The position numbers and the translations under genes were made by a program. Shown here one piece after another: positions 17,615-25,398 of a stretch of DNA of 64,000 nucleotides (position 1 is its first letter; each line of letters starts with the position of its first letter). The DNA comes from Bryobacterales bacterium (GTDB lineage: Bacteria > Acidobacteriota > Terriglobia > Bryobacterales > Bryobacteraceae). Below the pieces are notes generated by a model. The model saw only the letters and a program-made list of their open reading frames with translations. It was not told the DNA's origin and ran no database searches. The DNA lies in contig JAIXKK010000126.1 of the NCBI GenBank assembly GCA_026954325.1, forward strand, positions 62,001 through 126,000, in the 5' to 3' direction.

Positions 17615-17851
17615 GCGGGAAACGCAAGCAGTTGCGCGGTACGAATGCGTGGATTCATCCAAACGGATCTCATCGCCGCCGGCCACGGGAACTTCGGCTC
17701 CCGTGGCTATTTTCGTTTTGACCGCGATCAGGCTCGATACCGGAAGTTCGCTCCGCGGGGAGGGTCCGGAAATGCTCCCCGGAATCATGGATGCGCGGCC
17801 GCGGCGCCGCCGGCGCCCTGCCGCGCGCTTTAGCGCTCAGGAGAGAAAAAC

Positions 17852-18064
17852 GTGTTGAAGGAAAAGGAAAAAGGCACAGTCAAGTGGTTCAACGCCGCCA
17901 AGGGATATGGCTTCATCCAGCGGGATACCGGCGAGGATGTCTTCGTGCATCACTCCTCGATCCAGATGAACGGCTACCGTACCCTCAACAATGGCGCCAT
18001 CGTGGAGTTCGAGGTAAAGGAGGGGCCAAAGGGCCTTCACGCGGAAAACGTGTTCTGCAATTGA
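17852..18064 (+). CDS. Cold-shock domain protein (CspA family)
   Basis: A 70-residue OB-fold RNA chaperone. RNP1-like KGYGFIQ and RNP2-like VFVHHSSI motifs are intact and lie after the usual GTVKWFN start of the domain. It begins with GTG, preceded by CAGGAGAG. Such proteins melt RNA structure and are often induced by cold through a long structured leader; a leader of about 230 bases is predicted here, so similar control is likely but not shown. A strong hairpin follows. Confidence 0.92.
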   Translation: MLKEKEKGTVKWFNAAKGYGFIQRDTGEDVFVHHSSIQMNGYRTLNNGAIVEFEVKEGPKGLHAENVFCN

Positions 18065-18105
18065 ATTTCGGCCGCATGCAGGTTTTCGATACGGTTGCGA
18101 AGTAG

Positions 18106-18140
18106 CCGGGAGCGCACGGAGCGCTCACGCCCGCTCCCGG
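18106..18140. terminator. Hairpin between the cold-shock gene and a convergent gene
   Basis: Perfect nine-base arms CCGGGAGCG (18106-18114) and CGCTCCCGG (18132-18140), with further partial pairing inside the loop. It sits midway in the 89-base convergent gap and is a likely bidirectional terminator, though without a T-run. Confidence 0.5.
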
Positions 18141-18153
18141 CGGCGGTTCCGGT

Positions 18154-18555
18154 TCAATCGTTTGTGATGTCGTGTGTGCGGCTTTCTCCGCGCACCGGCA
18201 GGTATACCTTCTCCCACGCCTTGTGCGCGGGGTGGTTGTCATAGGCTTTGAAAGCGGCCGCGCTTTCAAACTCCATGGCGAACGCCGATTCCAGTTTCCT
18301 GCCGTCGGCGTCTCCCTGCACCTTGATGCTTTTCAGCCAGACATTCCTGATGCCCGGTATCTCGGCGCCCATCTTTTCGATCCCGTCGAAGACAGCTTTT
18401 TTCTGGGCGGCGGTGGTCCCCTCTTTCCAGTAAAGAGTCACCACATGGATGATCGACTTCGGTTTCCCCGCCGCTGACAGTGTCGTGGTTCCCGCCAGCG
18501 CCAGGGCCGAACCTCTGAGAAGCGTACGTCGTGTCCAATTTTTCATTGCGTTCAT
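18154..18555 (-). CDS. Tat-exported Dabb (stress-responsive A/B barrel) protein
   Basis: The start at 18555 has a GGAG site and overlaps the upstream stop as TGATG. The product (133 residues) begins with a twin-arginine signal (NWTRRTLLRGSALALAG), then a single Dabb-type ferredoxin-like domain: IIHVVTLYWKEGTT at the start and a YDNHPAHKAW motif near the end, which matches the conserved HPxH region of the family. Dabb proteins dimerise into a barrel; their role in export is unknown. Translational coupling to the membrane protein upstream suggests a shared function. Confidence 0.75.
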   Translation of the reverse strand: MNAMKNWTRRTLLRGSALALAGTTTLSAAGKPKSIIHVVTLYWKEGTTAAQKKAVFDGIEKMGAEIPGIRNVWLKSIKVQGDADGRKLESAFAMEFESAAAFKAYDNHPAHKAWEKVYLPVRGESRTHDITND

Positions 18556-18953
18556 CAATCTCCTTTTTGTTTCATCGAATCCGGCCTTGCCATGCGGATG
18601 CCGCTCCATTCCTCGCTCAAAATGATCGAGTTGGCCGGATTCGCTCGCGAATAGCGGATGAGGGCCGGTCCCAGAAGAAGCGAGGGATCCCGCGGCATGA
18701 GATGGCGGAACGGAGCCAAATCCTGCACCACATGATAGGTAACGCCCCCAACCTGATAGGAATAGCCTACCAGTTCGCCCTGCACGTCGGTAATCTCCGC
18801 TTCGCTCACGCGTCCCTGCGTGCCGAGGAAGATACGCCTGGCGCGCTCTTTTTCATCCGGCGAGCGCCGCCTGCCGAAGAGGAGAAAGCCCGCCACGACA
18901 AGCAGAACTCCGCCGAGAACGCCAAGGATGATGATTGCCGCCGCCGTGCTCAA
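18555..18953 (-). CDS. Single-pass membrane protein, DUF3592-like
   Basis: A 132-residue protein with an N-terminal transmembrane helix (about 4-28), an RRR stop-transfer signal, and a small beta-rich domain. The pattern GRVSEAEITDVQGELVGYSYQVGGVTYHV resembles DUF3592-type domains but is not certain. It starts with TTG, preceded by AGGAAA. Its stop shares a base with the start of the downstream Dabb gene, so the two are one operon. A GGATAATATC sequence about 60 bases upstream may hold the -10 box. Confidence 0.6.
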   Translation of the reverse strand: MSTAAAIIILGVLGGVLLVVAGFLLFGRRRSPDEKERARRIFLGTQGRVSEAEITDVQGELVGYSYQVGGVTYHVVQDLAPFRHLMPRDPSLLLGPALIRYSRANPANSIILSEEWSGIRMARPDSMKQKGD

Positions 18954-19063
18954 TTTCCTGTCACTCCGACGAACCTGAGAGTGTGGCAGCCGGAGGGCTA
19001 CCGTCTATCGATATTATCCGGTGGCGGAGTAGGTTTGCACTGCTGATTTTCACGTCCCATTGC

Positions 19064-19855
19064 TCACCCGCGGATTACCGTGTTCTCCAACACGCCGATC
19101 CCCTCAATTTCGACGCGCACGGTGTTGCCCGGCTCCACCGGCCCCACGCCCGGAGGCGTGCCTGTAGCGATCAGATCGCCAGGCTCCAGCGTCAGAAATT
19201 GCGTGATATACGCGATGATGACACTCGGGTGAAAGATCATATCCCGCACGGAGCCGTCCTGCTTGAGTTGCCCGTCCACCCAACTGCGGATGCGAATACT
19301 GTCGAAATCGAGTTCCGCCCGGGGGACGATACACGGGCCGGCGGGACAAAAAGTGTCGCAGCCTTTGGCGCGCGCCCACTGGCCATCTTTTTTTTGCAGA
19401 TCCCGCGCCGTGATGTCATTGACGATGGTGTAACCGAAGACATAGCCCATGGCGGACTCCGCCGCAACATGCCGGGCCTGCCTGCCGATAACCAATCCGA
19501 GTTCTCCCTCGAAACTCACCATCTGCGAGATGGGCGGATAGACAATATGGTCTCCGCCGGCGATGAGGGAGGAAACGGGCTTGTAAAACAGCAGCGGTTC
19601 CGCCGGCACGGGGTTCCCGAGTTCCTTTGCGTGATCCACGTAATTCCGGCCCACACAGACGATCTTCGACGGCCAGCACGGGGGCAGGAGCCGCAGATCC
19701 GCCAGTGGAAACTCGCCTTTCTTCTCCGTGCTCCACAGCGAGCCGGTCTCAAAAACGCGGTCCCCCTCGATAATGCCGTACCGCGCGAGCGGCGATCCGT
19801 CCGGCAAAGTGGACCAGGCGTTCCTGTTGTGGCTGAACCGGATGTACTTGCTCAT
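19064..19855 (-). CDS. Fumarylacetoacetate hydrolase (FAH) family protein
   Basis: A 263-residue protein with the FAH C-terminal fold. Metal-binding acidic residues are in SFEGELGLVIG (about residue 115) and NDITARDLQ (about 146), and KIVCVGRNYVDHAKELG and GTPPGVGPVEPGN are family hallmarks. Members hydrolyse, decarboxylate or hydrate keto-acids (acylpyruvase, oxaloacetate decarboxylase, 2-keto-3-deoxy-acid enzymes); the exact substrate cannot be told. It lies 14 bases after the fibronectin-type lipoprotein gene and is the last gene of the hslVU cluster, with no visible functional link. Confidence 0.85.
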   Translation of the reverse strand: MSKYIRFSHNRNAWSTLPDGSPLARYGIIEGDRVFETGSLWSTEKKGEFPLADLRLLPPCWPSKIVCVGRNYVDHAKELGNPVPAEPLLFYKPVSSLIAGGDHIVYPPISQMVSFEGELGLVIGRQARHVAAESAMGYVFGYTIVNDITARDLQKKDGQWARAKGCDTFCPAGPCIVPRAELDFDSIRIRSWVDGQLKQDGSVRDMIFHPSVIIAYITQFLTLEPGDLIATGTPPGVGPVEPGNTVRVEIEGIGVLENTVIRG

Positions 19856-19869
19856 AGCTATCCTTTTGA

Positions 19870-20859
19870 TTATGGCTGGAAAGTGATGGTGACGGGTTCC
19901 GACTTTGCGCTTTCATTGCCCGCCTGATCGACAGCGCTCACCGCGTAGTGATACGACTTGCCGGATTCGACGGCCTTGTCGCTGTAGGCCGGGGATTCCA
20001 CCAGCGAAGCGATGCGCTCCATTGGCCCGTCACCCGTCGCGCGGTAGACCTGGTAGCCGCGCAGATCCTTATCAAGATTCCTCTCCCAGGCAAGTTCCAC
20101 CGAACTCACCCCCGAGAGAACGGTGAGGCTCGCCGGCGCCGCGGGGGCGAAGGTATCGACGGGCGTGATCTCCATCGTGGCCGACAGGTCGCTTTCCGCT
20201 TCCCTCTCGCCTGCCTTCTGTACGGCCTGCACCCGGTAGCGGTAGGATTTGCCGAAATCCGCCGTCTTGTCGGCATAGATCAAGCCCCGTGCTTCCCCTA
20301 TCCGGGTGAACGTCTCTTCCTTTTCGGCCTGCCGGTAGATCCGGTAGCGGCCTTGCGGTTCTCCCTGCCACGAGAGGCGGACTCCATCCGCGGAAGCTTC
20401 GGCCGAGACGCCCGTGGGAGCCTCGAGCGGCTTGACCACCTTTACAGTCAACACGTTCGACCAGCCCGACCATCTTCCCTTGGGGTTCGATGTTCTAACC
20501 GCGGCAAACACTTCATTGCCCGCGAACTCGCCCACCGGCGCTTCCACCACCATTGCTCCGTCCTGGTTGGCGGAAGCGGCGGATGCGGGCACACGCCGGG
20601 CCGCGGGCGCCCAGGCGTCCACGTTGAATTCGCCTCCGCCCGGAACCCCGACGCGGACATCCAACTCTCCCCGTTCCCGGATCAGCAGATCTTCGGTGGT
20701 CATCTTCGGCAGGGCAAACGTCAGCCGTAGAGAGGCCCCGTGCTGGATCGCGCCGAGGTCTTCGATGCGCTTGGGAATATTGAGCGCCGGCGGGCGCGGG
20801 TCGCCTACGTAGCCGCAACCCGCCAACAGGACACTCGCGAAGACGAGAGTGAGGCGCAT
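19870..20859 (-). CDS. Lipoprotein with fibronectin type III domains
   Basis: The 329-residue product has a lipobox (VFASVLLAGCGYVGDPRPP; Cys15), so it is probably lipid-anchored. Then come a beta-sandwich of about 110 residues and two fibronectin type III modules (about 145-230 and 240-325; APTGVSAEASADGVRLSW and PASLTVLSGVSSVELAWER starts, YxYxVxAVxxxG ends). A role in surface or envelope interactions is likely. Its start overlaps the hslU stop as TGATG, which couples it to the protease operon, an unexpected partner. Confidence 0.75.
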   Translation of the reverse strand: MRLTLVFASVLLAGCGYVGDPRPPALNIPKRIEDLGAIQHGASLRLTFALPKMTTEDLLIRERGELDVRVGVPGGGEFNVDAWAPAARRVPASAASANQDGAMVVEAPVGEFAGNEVFAAVRTSNPKGRWSGWSNVLTVKVVKPLEAPTGVSAEASADGVRLSWQGEPQGRYRIYRQAEKEETFTRIGEARGLIYADKTADFGKSYRYRVQAVQKAGEREAESDLSATMEITPVDTFAPAAPASLTVLSGVSSVELAWERNLDKDLRGYQVYRATGDGPMERIASLVESPAYSDKAVESGKSYHYAVSAVDQAGNESAKSEPVTITFQP

Positions 20860-22217
20860 CAGAGAATGTACTTGCTCAGGTCCTGATCCTTCACGATCTC
20901 CGCCAGGTGCTGCCGCACGTAACCGGCGTCGATCTTCACGTTCTTCTTCTTCAGGTCGGGCCCCAGGAAGGAAATCTCCTCGAGCACCTTCTCCATGATG
21001 GTGTGCAGGCGGCGCGCTCCGATATTCTCTTGCTGCTGGTTCACCTGAGCCGCGAAACGCGCGATCTCCTCAAGGGCATCTTCGGTGAAATGCAACTTGA
21101 TGCCCTCGGTTTCGAGCAAGGCCACGTACTGTTTGGTGAGCGCGTTCTTGGGCTCCTTGAGGATCCGGATGAAATCCTGCTCGGTGAGCGACTTCAACTC
21201 GACGCGAATCGGGAAGCGGCCCTGCAGTTCCGGAATCAGATCGCTCGGCTTGCTCACGTGGAACGCGCCGGCGGCGATGAACAGGATGTGGTCCGTACGC
21301 ACGAATCCGTAGCGCGTGTTGACCGTCGTACCCTCGACAATCGGCAGGATGTCCCGCTGTACGCCCTCGCGGCTCACATCCGGCCCGTGCCCTCCCTCGC
21401 GGCCGGCAATCTTATCGATCTCGTCGAGAAAGATGATGCCGTTGCTTTCCACCCGTTCGAGCGCGGTGCGCGTCACCTGATCCATGTCGATGAGCTTCTG
21501 CTCTTCTTCCTGGATGAGGTAGTCGAGCGCTTCATGCACGCGCATCTTCCGCCGCCGGGTACGCTGCCCGAAGAGATTGGGGATGAAATCCTTGAGGTTG
21601 ATATCCATCTCTTCCATGCCCGTATTGGTGGTAATCTCGAAGCTCGGGCCGCGCTCCTTGACGTCGATCTCCACCACGCGGTCATCCAGTTTTCCCACCC
21701 GCAGTTTCTCACGCAATTTCTCGCGCGTCCGGTCCACTGACTCGGATGGCTCCGGCTGCGGGGGCATCAGCAGGTCCAGCACCCGCTCCTCCGCGTTGCG
21801 CTCGGCCCGGTCGGCCACCTCGTCCAGCCGTTCTTCCCGCACCATGTCGATTGCGATGTCGACCAGATCGCGGATCATCGTTTCCACGTCCCGGCCGACG
21901 TAGCCTACCTCGGTGAATTTGCTCGCTTCCACCTTGATGAACGGAGAATTGGCCAGCTTGGCCAAGCGGCGCGCGAGTTCGGTCTTGCCGACGCCGGTCG
22001 GGCCGATCATGAGGATATTCTTGGGCATCACCTCCTCGGCCATTTCCGGCTCCAGGCGCTGGCGGCGGATGCGATTGCGCAAGGCGATGGCCACGGCCTT
22101 TTTCGCCTCGGCCTGGCCCACCACGTGCCTGTCGAGTTCTCTGACAATCTCCTGCGGAGTGAGTTCATCGAGAGCAGGCGTCTCCTCGAGCGACTGACTG
22201 GGAAGGTAGATCACCAT
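20859..22217 (-). CDS. hslU: ATP-dependent protease ATPase subunit HslU (ClpY)
   Basis: HslU is the hexameric AAA+ unfoldase that feeds proteins to HslV. The 452 residues are normal length. Walker A is GPTGVGKTE (72-80), Walker B is FLDEIDKI near residue 265, and the extreme C-terminus (DLSKYIL) is the tail that inserts into HslV. The I-domain lies between. Start and upstream hslV stop overlap as TAATG, so translation is coupled. Confidence 0.96.
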   Translation of the reverse strand: MVIYLPSQSLEETPALDELTPQEIVRELDRHVVGQAEAKKAVAIALRNRIRRQRLEPEMAEEVMPKNILMIGPTGVGKTELARRLAKLANSPFIKVEASKFTEVGYVGRDVETMIRDLVDIAIDMVREERLDEVADRAERNAEERVLDLLMPPQPEPSESVDRTREKLREKLRVGKLDDRVVEIDVKERGPSFEITTNTGMEEMDINLKDFIPNLFGQRTRRRKMRVHEALDYLIQEEEQKLIDMDQVTRTALERVESNGIIFLDEIDKIAGREGGHGPDVSREGVQRDILPIVEGTTVNTRYGFVRTDHILFIAAGAFHVSKPSDLIPELQGRFPIRVELKSLTEQDFIRILKEPKNALTKQYVALLETEGIKLHFTEDALEEIARFAAQVNQQQENIGARRLHTIMEKVLEEISFLGPDLKKKNVKIDAGYVRQHLAEIVKDQDLSKYIL

Positions 22218-22756
22218 TACCCAAGCTCCTCATAAATGATGTTCCGGTTGGTGTAGATGCAGATATCGCCGGCAATGGCCATGGCCTTTTCGGCGATGGC
22301 CCGCGCCGGAAGCTGCGTATTTTCCATGAGCGCGACCGCGGCGGCCTTGGCGAATGGCCCTCCGGATCCGATGGCGGCGATTTCGGCATCGGGATCAATG
22401 ACATCGCCGTTGCCGCTGACAATGTACGTATTGACAAGATCCGCAACCAGCAGCAACGCTTCCAGATGGCGCAACACTTTGTCCGTGCGCCAGTCTTTGG
22501 CCAGTTCCACGACGGAGCGCGAAAGATTCCCGCCATGCTGTTCGAGCTTGCTTTCAAACCGCGCAAACAGCGAGAACGCATCGGCTGTCGACCCGGCAAA
22601 GCCGGCAAGGATTTTGCCGCTGTACAAACGGCGCAGTTTCTTGGCGGAAGACTTCAGAACTTCCGAGCCCATGGTGACCTGTCCGTCGCCGGCCATTACT
22701 ACTTTATTGTCTCTGCGGACGCAGAGGATGGTGGTGGAACGTATGCGGGATGACAT
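22217..22756 (-). CDS. hslV: ATP-dependent protease subunit HslV (ClpQ)
   Basis: HslV is the threonine peptidase of the HslUV complex. The chosen ATG yields MSSRIRS, a short propeptide, before [21 protein letters not shown]; the first Thr after removal is the nucleophile. The frame continues upstream, but that part has no family support. 179 residues, normal. GSGGPFA and the GDICIYTN end are typical. A TACAAT box lies about 17 bases before the start. Confidence 0.95.
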   Translation of the reverse strand: MSSRIRSTTILCVRRDNKVVMAGDGQVTMGSEVLKSSAKKLRRLYSGKILAGFAGSTADAFSLFARFESKLEQHGGNLSRSVVELAKDWRTDKVLRHLEALLLVADLVNTYIVSGNGDVIDPDAEIAAIGSGGPFAKAAAVALMENTQLPARAIAEKAMAIAGDICIYTNRNIIYEELG

Positions 22757-22798
22757 CAATTGACTAGTCTTCCATTGTACCGTTAGGATCGAAGTGAG

Positions 22799-23215
22799 GT
22801 GAACCGCTACGACTTTCAGAAGCTCGCGGTTGAGCGAGTGATAGATGCGCGGACGTTGCTCGTCGCGGGACGGTTTGAGGCGGCGTATTACCTGGCCGGA
22901 TATGCAGTGGAGTGCGCACTGAAGGCTTGCATCGCAAAGCAAACGAGGAGATACGATTTCCCGGCTCACAGAAAGTGGTCGGAGAAGGTCTATACACATG
23001 ACTTGGTTGCCTTGTTAAAATGCGCAAACCTTGAATCGAGCCTGGATGCAGAAGCGAGAATGCGGACAGAGTTTGCCGCTAACTGGAACACAGTGAAAGA
23101 CTGGAACGAGGAAAGCCGTTATTCGGAAACCAGCAGCGGGGACGCTCGGGGCTTGTTTGATGCGGTTACAGACCGTAGATTCGGAGTGCTTCGATGGATA
23201 AGACGACACTGGTAG
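22799..23215 (+). CDS. HEPN-domain protein
   Basis: A 138-residue all-helical protein. The helix containing [21 protein letters not shown] (about 28-48) is the hallmark of the HEPN superfamily, many of which are RNases in toxin-antitoxin, phage-defence or RNA-processing systems. An Rx4H motif (R132...H137, RWIRRH) at the C-terminus fits the nuclease motif but is unusually close to the end, so activity is uncertain. It starts with GTG after GAAGTGAG. The downstream gene overlaps it by 22 bases. It is divergent from hslV with 42 bases between. Confidence 0.7.
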   Translation: MNRYDFQKLAVERVIDARTLLVAGRFEAAYYLAGYAVECALKACIAKQTRRYDFPAHRKWSEKVYTHDLVALLKCANLESSLDAEARMRTEFAANWNTVKDWNEESRYSETSSGDARGLFDAVTDRRFGVLRWIRRHW

Positions 23216-23574
23216 AGAAGGACATCGAAGAAGGAAGAAAATTCATCGAACTCCTTCAAGACGCCGGTATTGAAGTGAACAGCGCGCTTTGGAGCAAAGG
23301 TCTGTTTGATCGATGGAATCTGGTCCTCGTATCTCCGGTTGTCGATGAGGCCGGAGTCCGAGAGGCCTATTTGAAGCTTCTCAAAATCCTGAGACAAGCG
23401 CCTGTGAGCGAAAGACCCAAGATCGACGAACTCAGCCTTTCGCTGCTTACTCCGAAATCACACTTCGCCAAGAGCCTCCGTCGAGGTCTGAAAAAAGCGC
23501 GCGATCTCCATGTCAGCCACCAACCCTTCGGAGACCACTTCATCGACGAGGGCTTCATCTATTTCGTCAACTGA
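23194..23574 (+). CDS. Small partner protein of the HEPN gene, unknown function
   Basis: A 126-residue protein starting 22 bases inside the HEPN gene, the usual layout for a two-gene module. It has an N-terminal helix ([19 protein letters not shown]), a beta pair around SPVVDEAGVREAYLKLLKIL, and a C-terminal half with HFAKSLRRGLKKARD. It lacks the GSxxxG...D motif of MNT nucleotidyltransferase antitoxins, so it is not the standard HEPN partner. I recall similar small proteins next to HEPN genes but know of no function. Candidate antitoxin or accessory factor by position only. Confidence 0.6.
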   Translation: MDKTTLVEKDIEEGRKFIELLQDAGIEVNSALWSKGLFDRWNLVLVSPVVDEAGVREAYLKLLKILRQAPVSERPKIDELSLSLLTPKSHFAKSLRRGLKKARDLHVSHQPFGDHFIDEGFIYFVN

Positions 23575-23637
23575 ACCGCCGCGCCCAACTCTCTGCGGGT
23601 TTGATAGAATGACCCTTCTCTAAGAGGGAACACACAC

Positions 23638-24645
23638 ATGTACCGTCTGATCCTACTTGCCGCCGTCACGGTTCTGGCGCTCCCCGCGCAGACCAAAAAG
23701 ATTCTTGCCTACGGTATGTCGCCCGCCGACGCTCAGGACTATCAATCCGTCTCCAACAAGGTCAGGATTGTGCCCGTCACCAAGCAGAACGTGATGCGGG
23801 AAATCGGCGATGCGGATGCCTTCATCGGCAACATTACGCCTGAGATGGTCCGCGCGGGAAAGAATCTGAAGTGGGTCGCCGTGCGCAGCGCCGGCGTGGA
23901 AAATGTTCTCTTCCTCTCCGGCGGCAATGATTTACGGGATTCCAACATTGTGTTGACCAACAACCAGATTGTGCAGGGGCCGGAGATTGCCGACCACGCG
24001 CTGGCGATGCTGCTCGCCCTCACCCGCAGAATCCCCCAGTTCATCGAGATGGATAAGAGCGGCAAATGGGTTGGCGACCGGACGGGCCTGCTCGAGTTGC
24101 GCGGCAAGACCGCGGTGATTATCGGCGTGGGCGGCATCGGGACGCAGATTGCCATCCGCGCCTGGGCTTTCGGCATGACGGTCATCGGCGTCGATCCGAA
24201 AGACATGCCGATGAATCCATTCGTCAGCCGCTACGTCAAGCCCGATCAACTCGACGAAGTGATCCCCTTGGCCGATGTCGTCTTCATCTCCGCTCCGCAT
24301 ACCGAGAAGAGCCACAAGATGATGGGGCCCTCTCAGTTCGACCTGATGAAACACGGCTCGTTCTTCATCGCCGTGAGCCGCGGCGGAATTTACGATCTTC
24401 CGTCTCTCGTCAAAGGTCTTGACTCCAAGCGCCTTGCGGGCGCCGGCGTCGACGTCACCGACCCCGAACCTCTCCCCCAGGGCCACGCCTTGTTCAAGTT
24501 CAGCAACGCCATCGTGACGCCGCACATCGCCGGCCGCTCTGACCGCGACGCCGAGCGCATGACGGATACCATCAAGGAAAACATCCGCCGGTTTGCGGAA
24601 GGGCTGCCCTTCATCAACGTAGTCGACAAGCAGAAAGGCTACTAA
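23638..24645 (+). CDS. Exported D-2-hydroxyacid dehydrogenase
   Basis: A 335-residue NAD-dependent D-isomer 2-hydroxyacid dehydrogenase. The Rossmann motif GVGGIGTQ is near residue 163, and the catalytic triad is visible as Arg in VSRGGIYD, Glu in DPEPLP and His in TPHIAGRSD. It begins with a signal peptide (YRLILLAAVTVLALPAQ), unusual for an NAD enzyme. TAGAAT upstream at about 23606 and AGAGGGAA before the ATG give promoter and ribosome site. It may act on hydroxy- or keto-acids in the periplasm or be a retargeted paralogue. Confidence 0.8.
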   Translation: MYRLILLAAVTVLALPAQTKKILAYGMSPADAQDYQSVSNKVRIVPVTKQNVMREIGDADAFIGNITPEMVRAGKNLKWVAVRSAGVENVLFLSGGNDLRDSNIVLTNNQIVQGPEIADHALAMLLALTRRIPQFIEMDKSGKWVGDRTGLLELRGKTAVIIGVGGIGTQIAIRAWAFGMTVIGVDPKDMPMNPFVSRYVKPDQLDEVIPLADVVFISAPHTEKSHKMMGPSQFDLMKHGSFFIAVSRGGIYDLPSLVKGLDSKRLAGAGVDVTDPEPLPQGHALFKFSNAIVTPHIAGRSDRDAERMTDTIKENIRRFAEGLPFINVVDKQKGY

Positions 24646-24717
24646 GGGCCGAAACAGCGAATCTGGCGGAACTTCCGGCGGCCGATCGGCGTATACCCAA
24701 CTGGAGAGCGTTGCGTC

Positions 24718-25344
24718 ATGACTTCCTCACTTGTGCCGCTCGCGGGTCTACTCGGAATTTCCTTCGCTTCCGGGGTCAACCTCTACGCCGCAGTGTTGGT
24801 GGTCGGCCTTGGAATCCGCTACCACTGGCTCACCGGATTTCCCCCGGAACTCGCTCCCTTAGGCCATCCGCTCGTGCTGGCCGTGGCGGCGGTTCTATAC
24901 TGCATGGAGTTTTTCGCTGACAAGATCCCCATTGTGAGCGCGATCTGGGATGCCATCCACACGTTCGTTCGCCCCATCGGAGCAGTCGTGATTGCGCTGA
25001 CCGCCGCCTCACATCTCAGTCCGGCTGACCAGACGATCGCCGCCCTTACCGGCGGCGCCGTCGCCCTCGCCTCGCACACCACCAAGATGGGAGTCCGCCT
25101 TCTCGCGCACGGCTCCGGAGAGCCTTTTACGCAAGCCGCCATGAGCGCCGGTGAGGACGTCTTCGCCGTCACCCTCGTCGTCCTGGCGTCCCGGCATCCC
25201 TACGTTGCGCTCTCAATCGTCTGCCTGCTGCTCGTCCTCATCGCCTGCCTGCTGCCGCTGCTGTGGAAAGCGATCCGCGGCGTCCTCCGCGGAATTGCCC
25301 GATGGTGGAATAAATGGTTTGGCCCGCGGATCGTGCCCAATTAA
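24718..25344 (+). CDS. DUF4126 membrane protein
   Basis: A 208-residue polytopic membrane protein with about five hydrophobic segments. GISFASGVNLYAAVLVVGL at the start and ADKIPIVSAIWDAIHTFVRP near residue 65 are the conserved DUF4126 motifs. Function is unknown. It is 72 bases downstream of the dehydrogenase and may share its transcript. The C-terminus is a basic, aromatic tail (RWWNKWFGPR) that probably lies on the inner face. Confidence 0.75.
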   Translation: MTSSLVPLAGLLGISFASGVNLYAAVLVVGLGIRYHWLTGFPPELAPLGHPLVLAVAAVLYCMEFFADKIPIVSAIWDAIHTFVRPIGAVVIALTAASHLSPADQTIAALTGGAVALASHTTKMGVRLLAHGSGEPFTQAAMSAGEDVFAVTLVVLASRHPYVALSIVCLLLVLIACLLPLLWKAIRGVLRGIARWWNKWFGPRIVPN

Positions 25345-25398
25345 ACTTCTTTATCCCTGACGGAACACGGCGCTCTTTGATGAAATGGATAAGACTCC

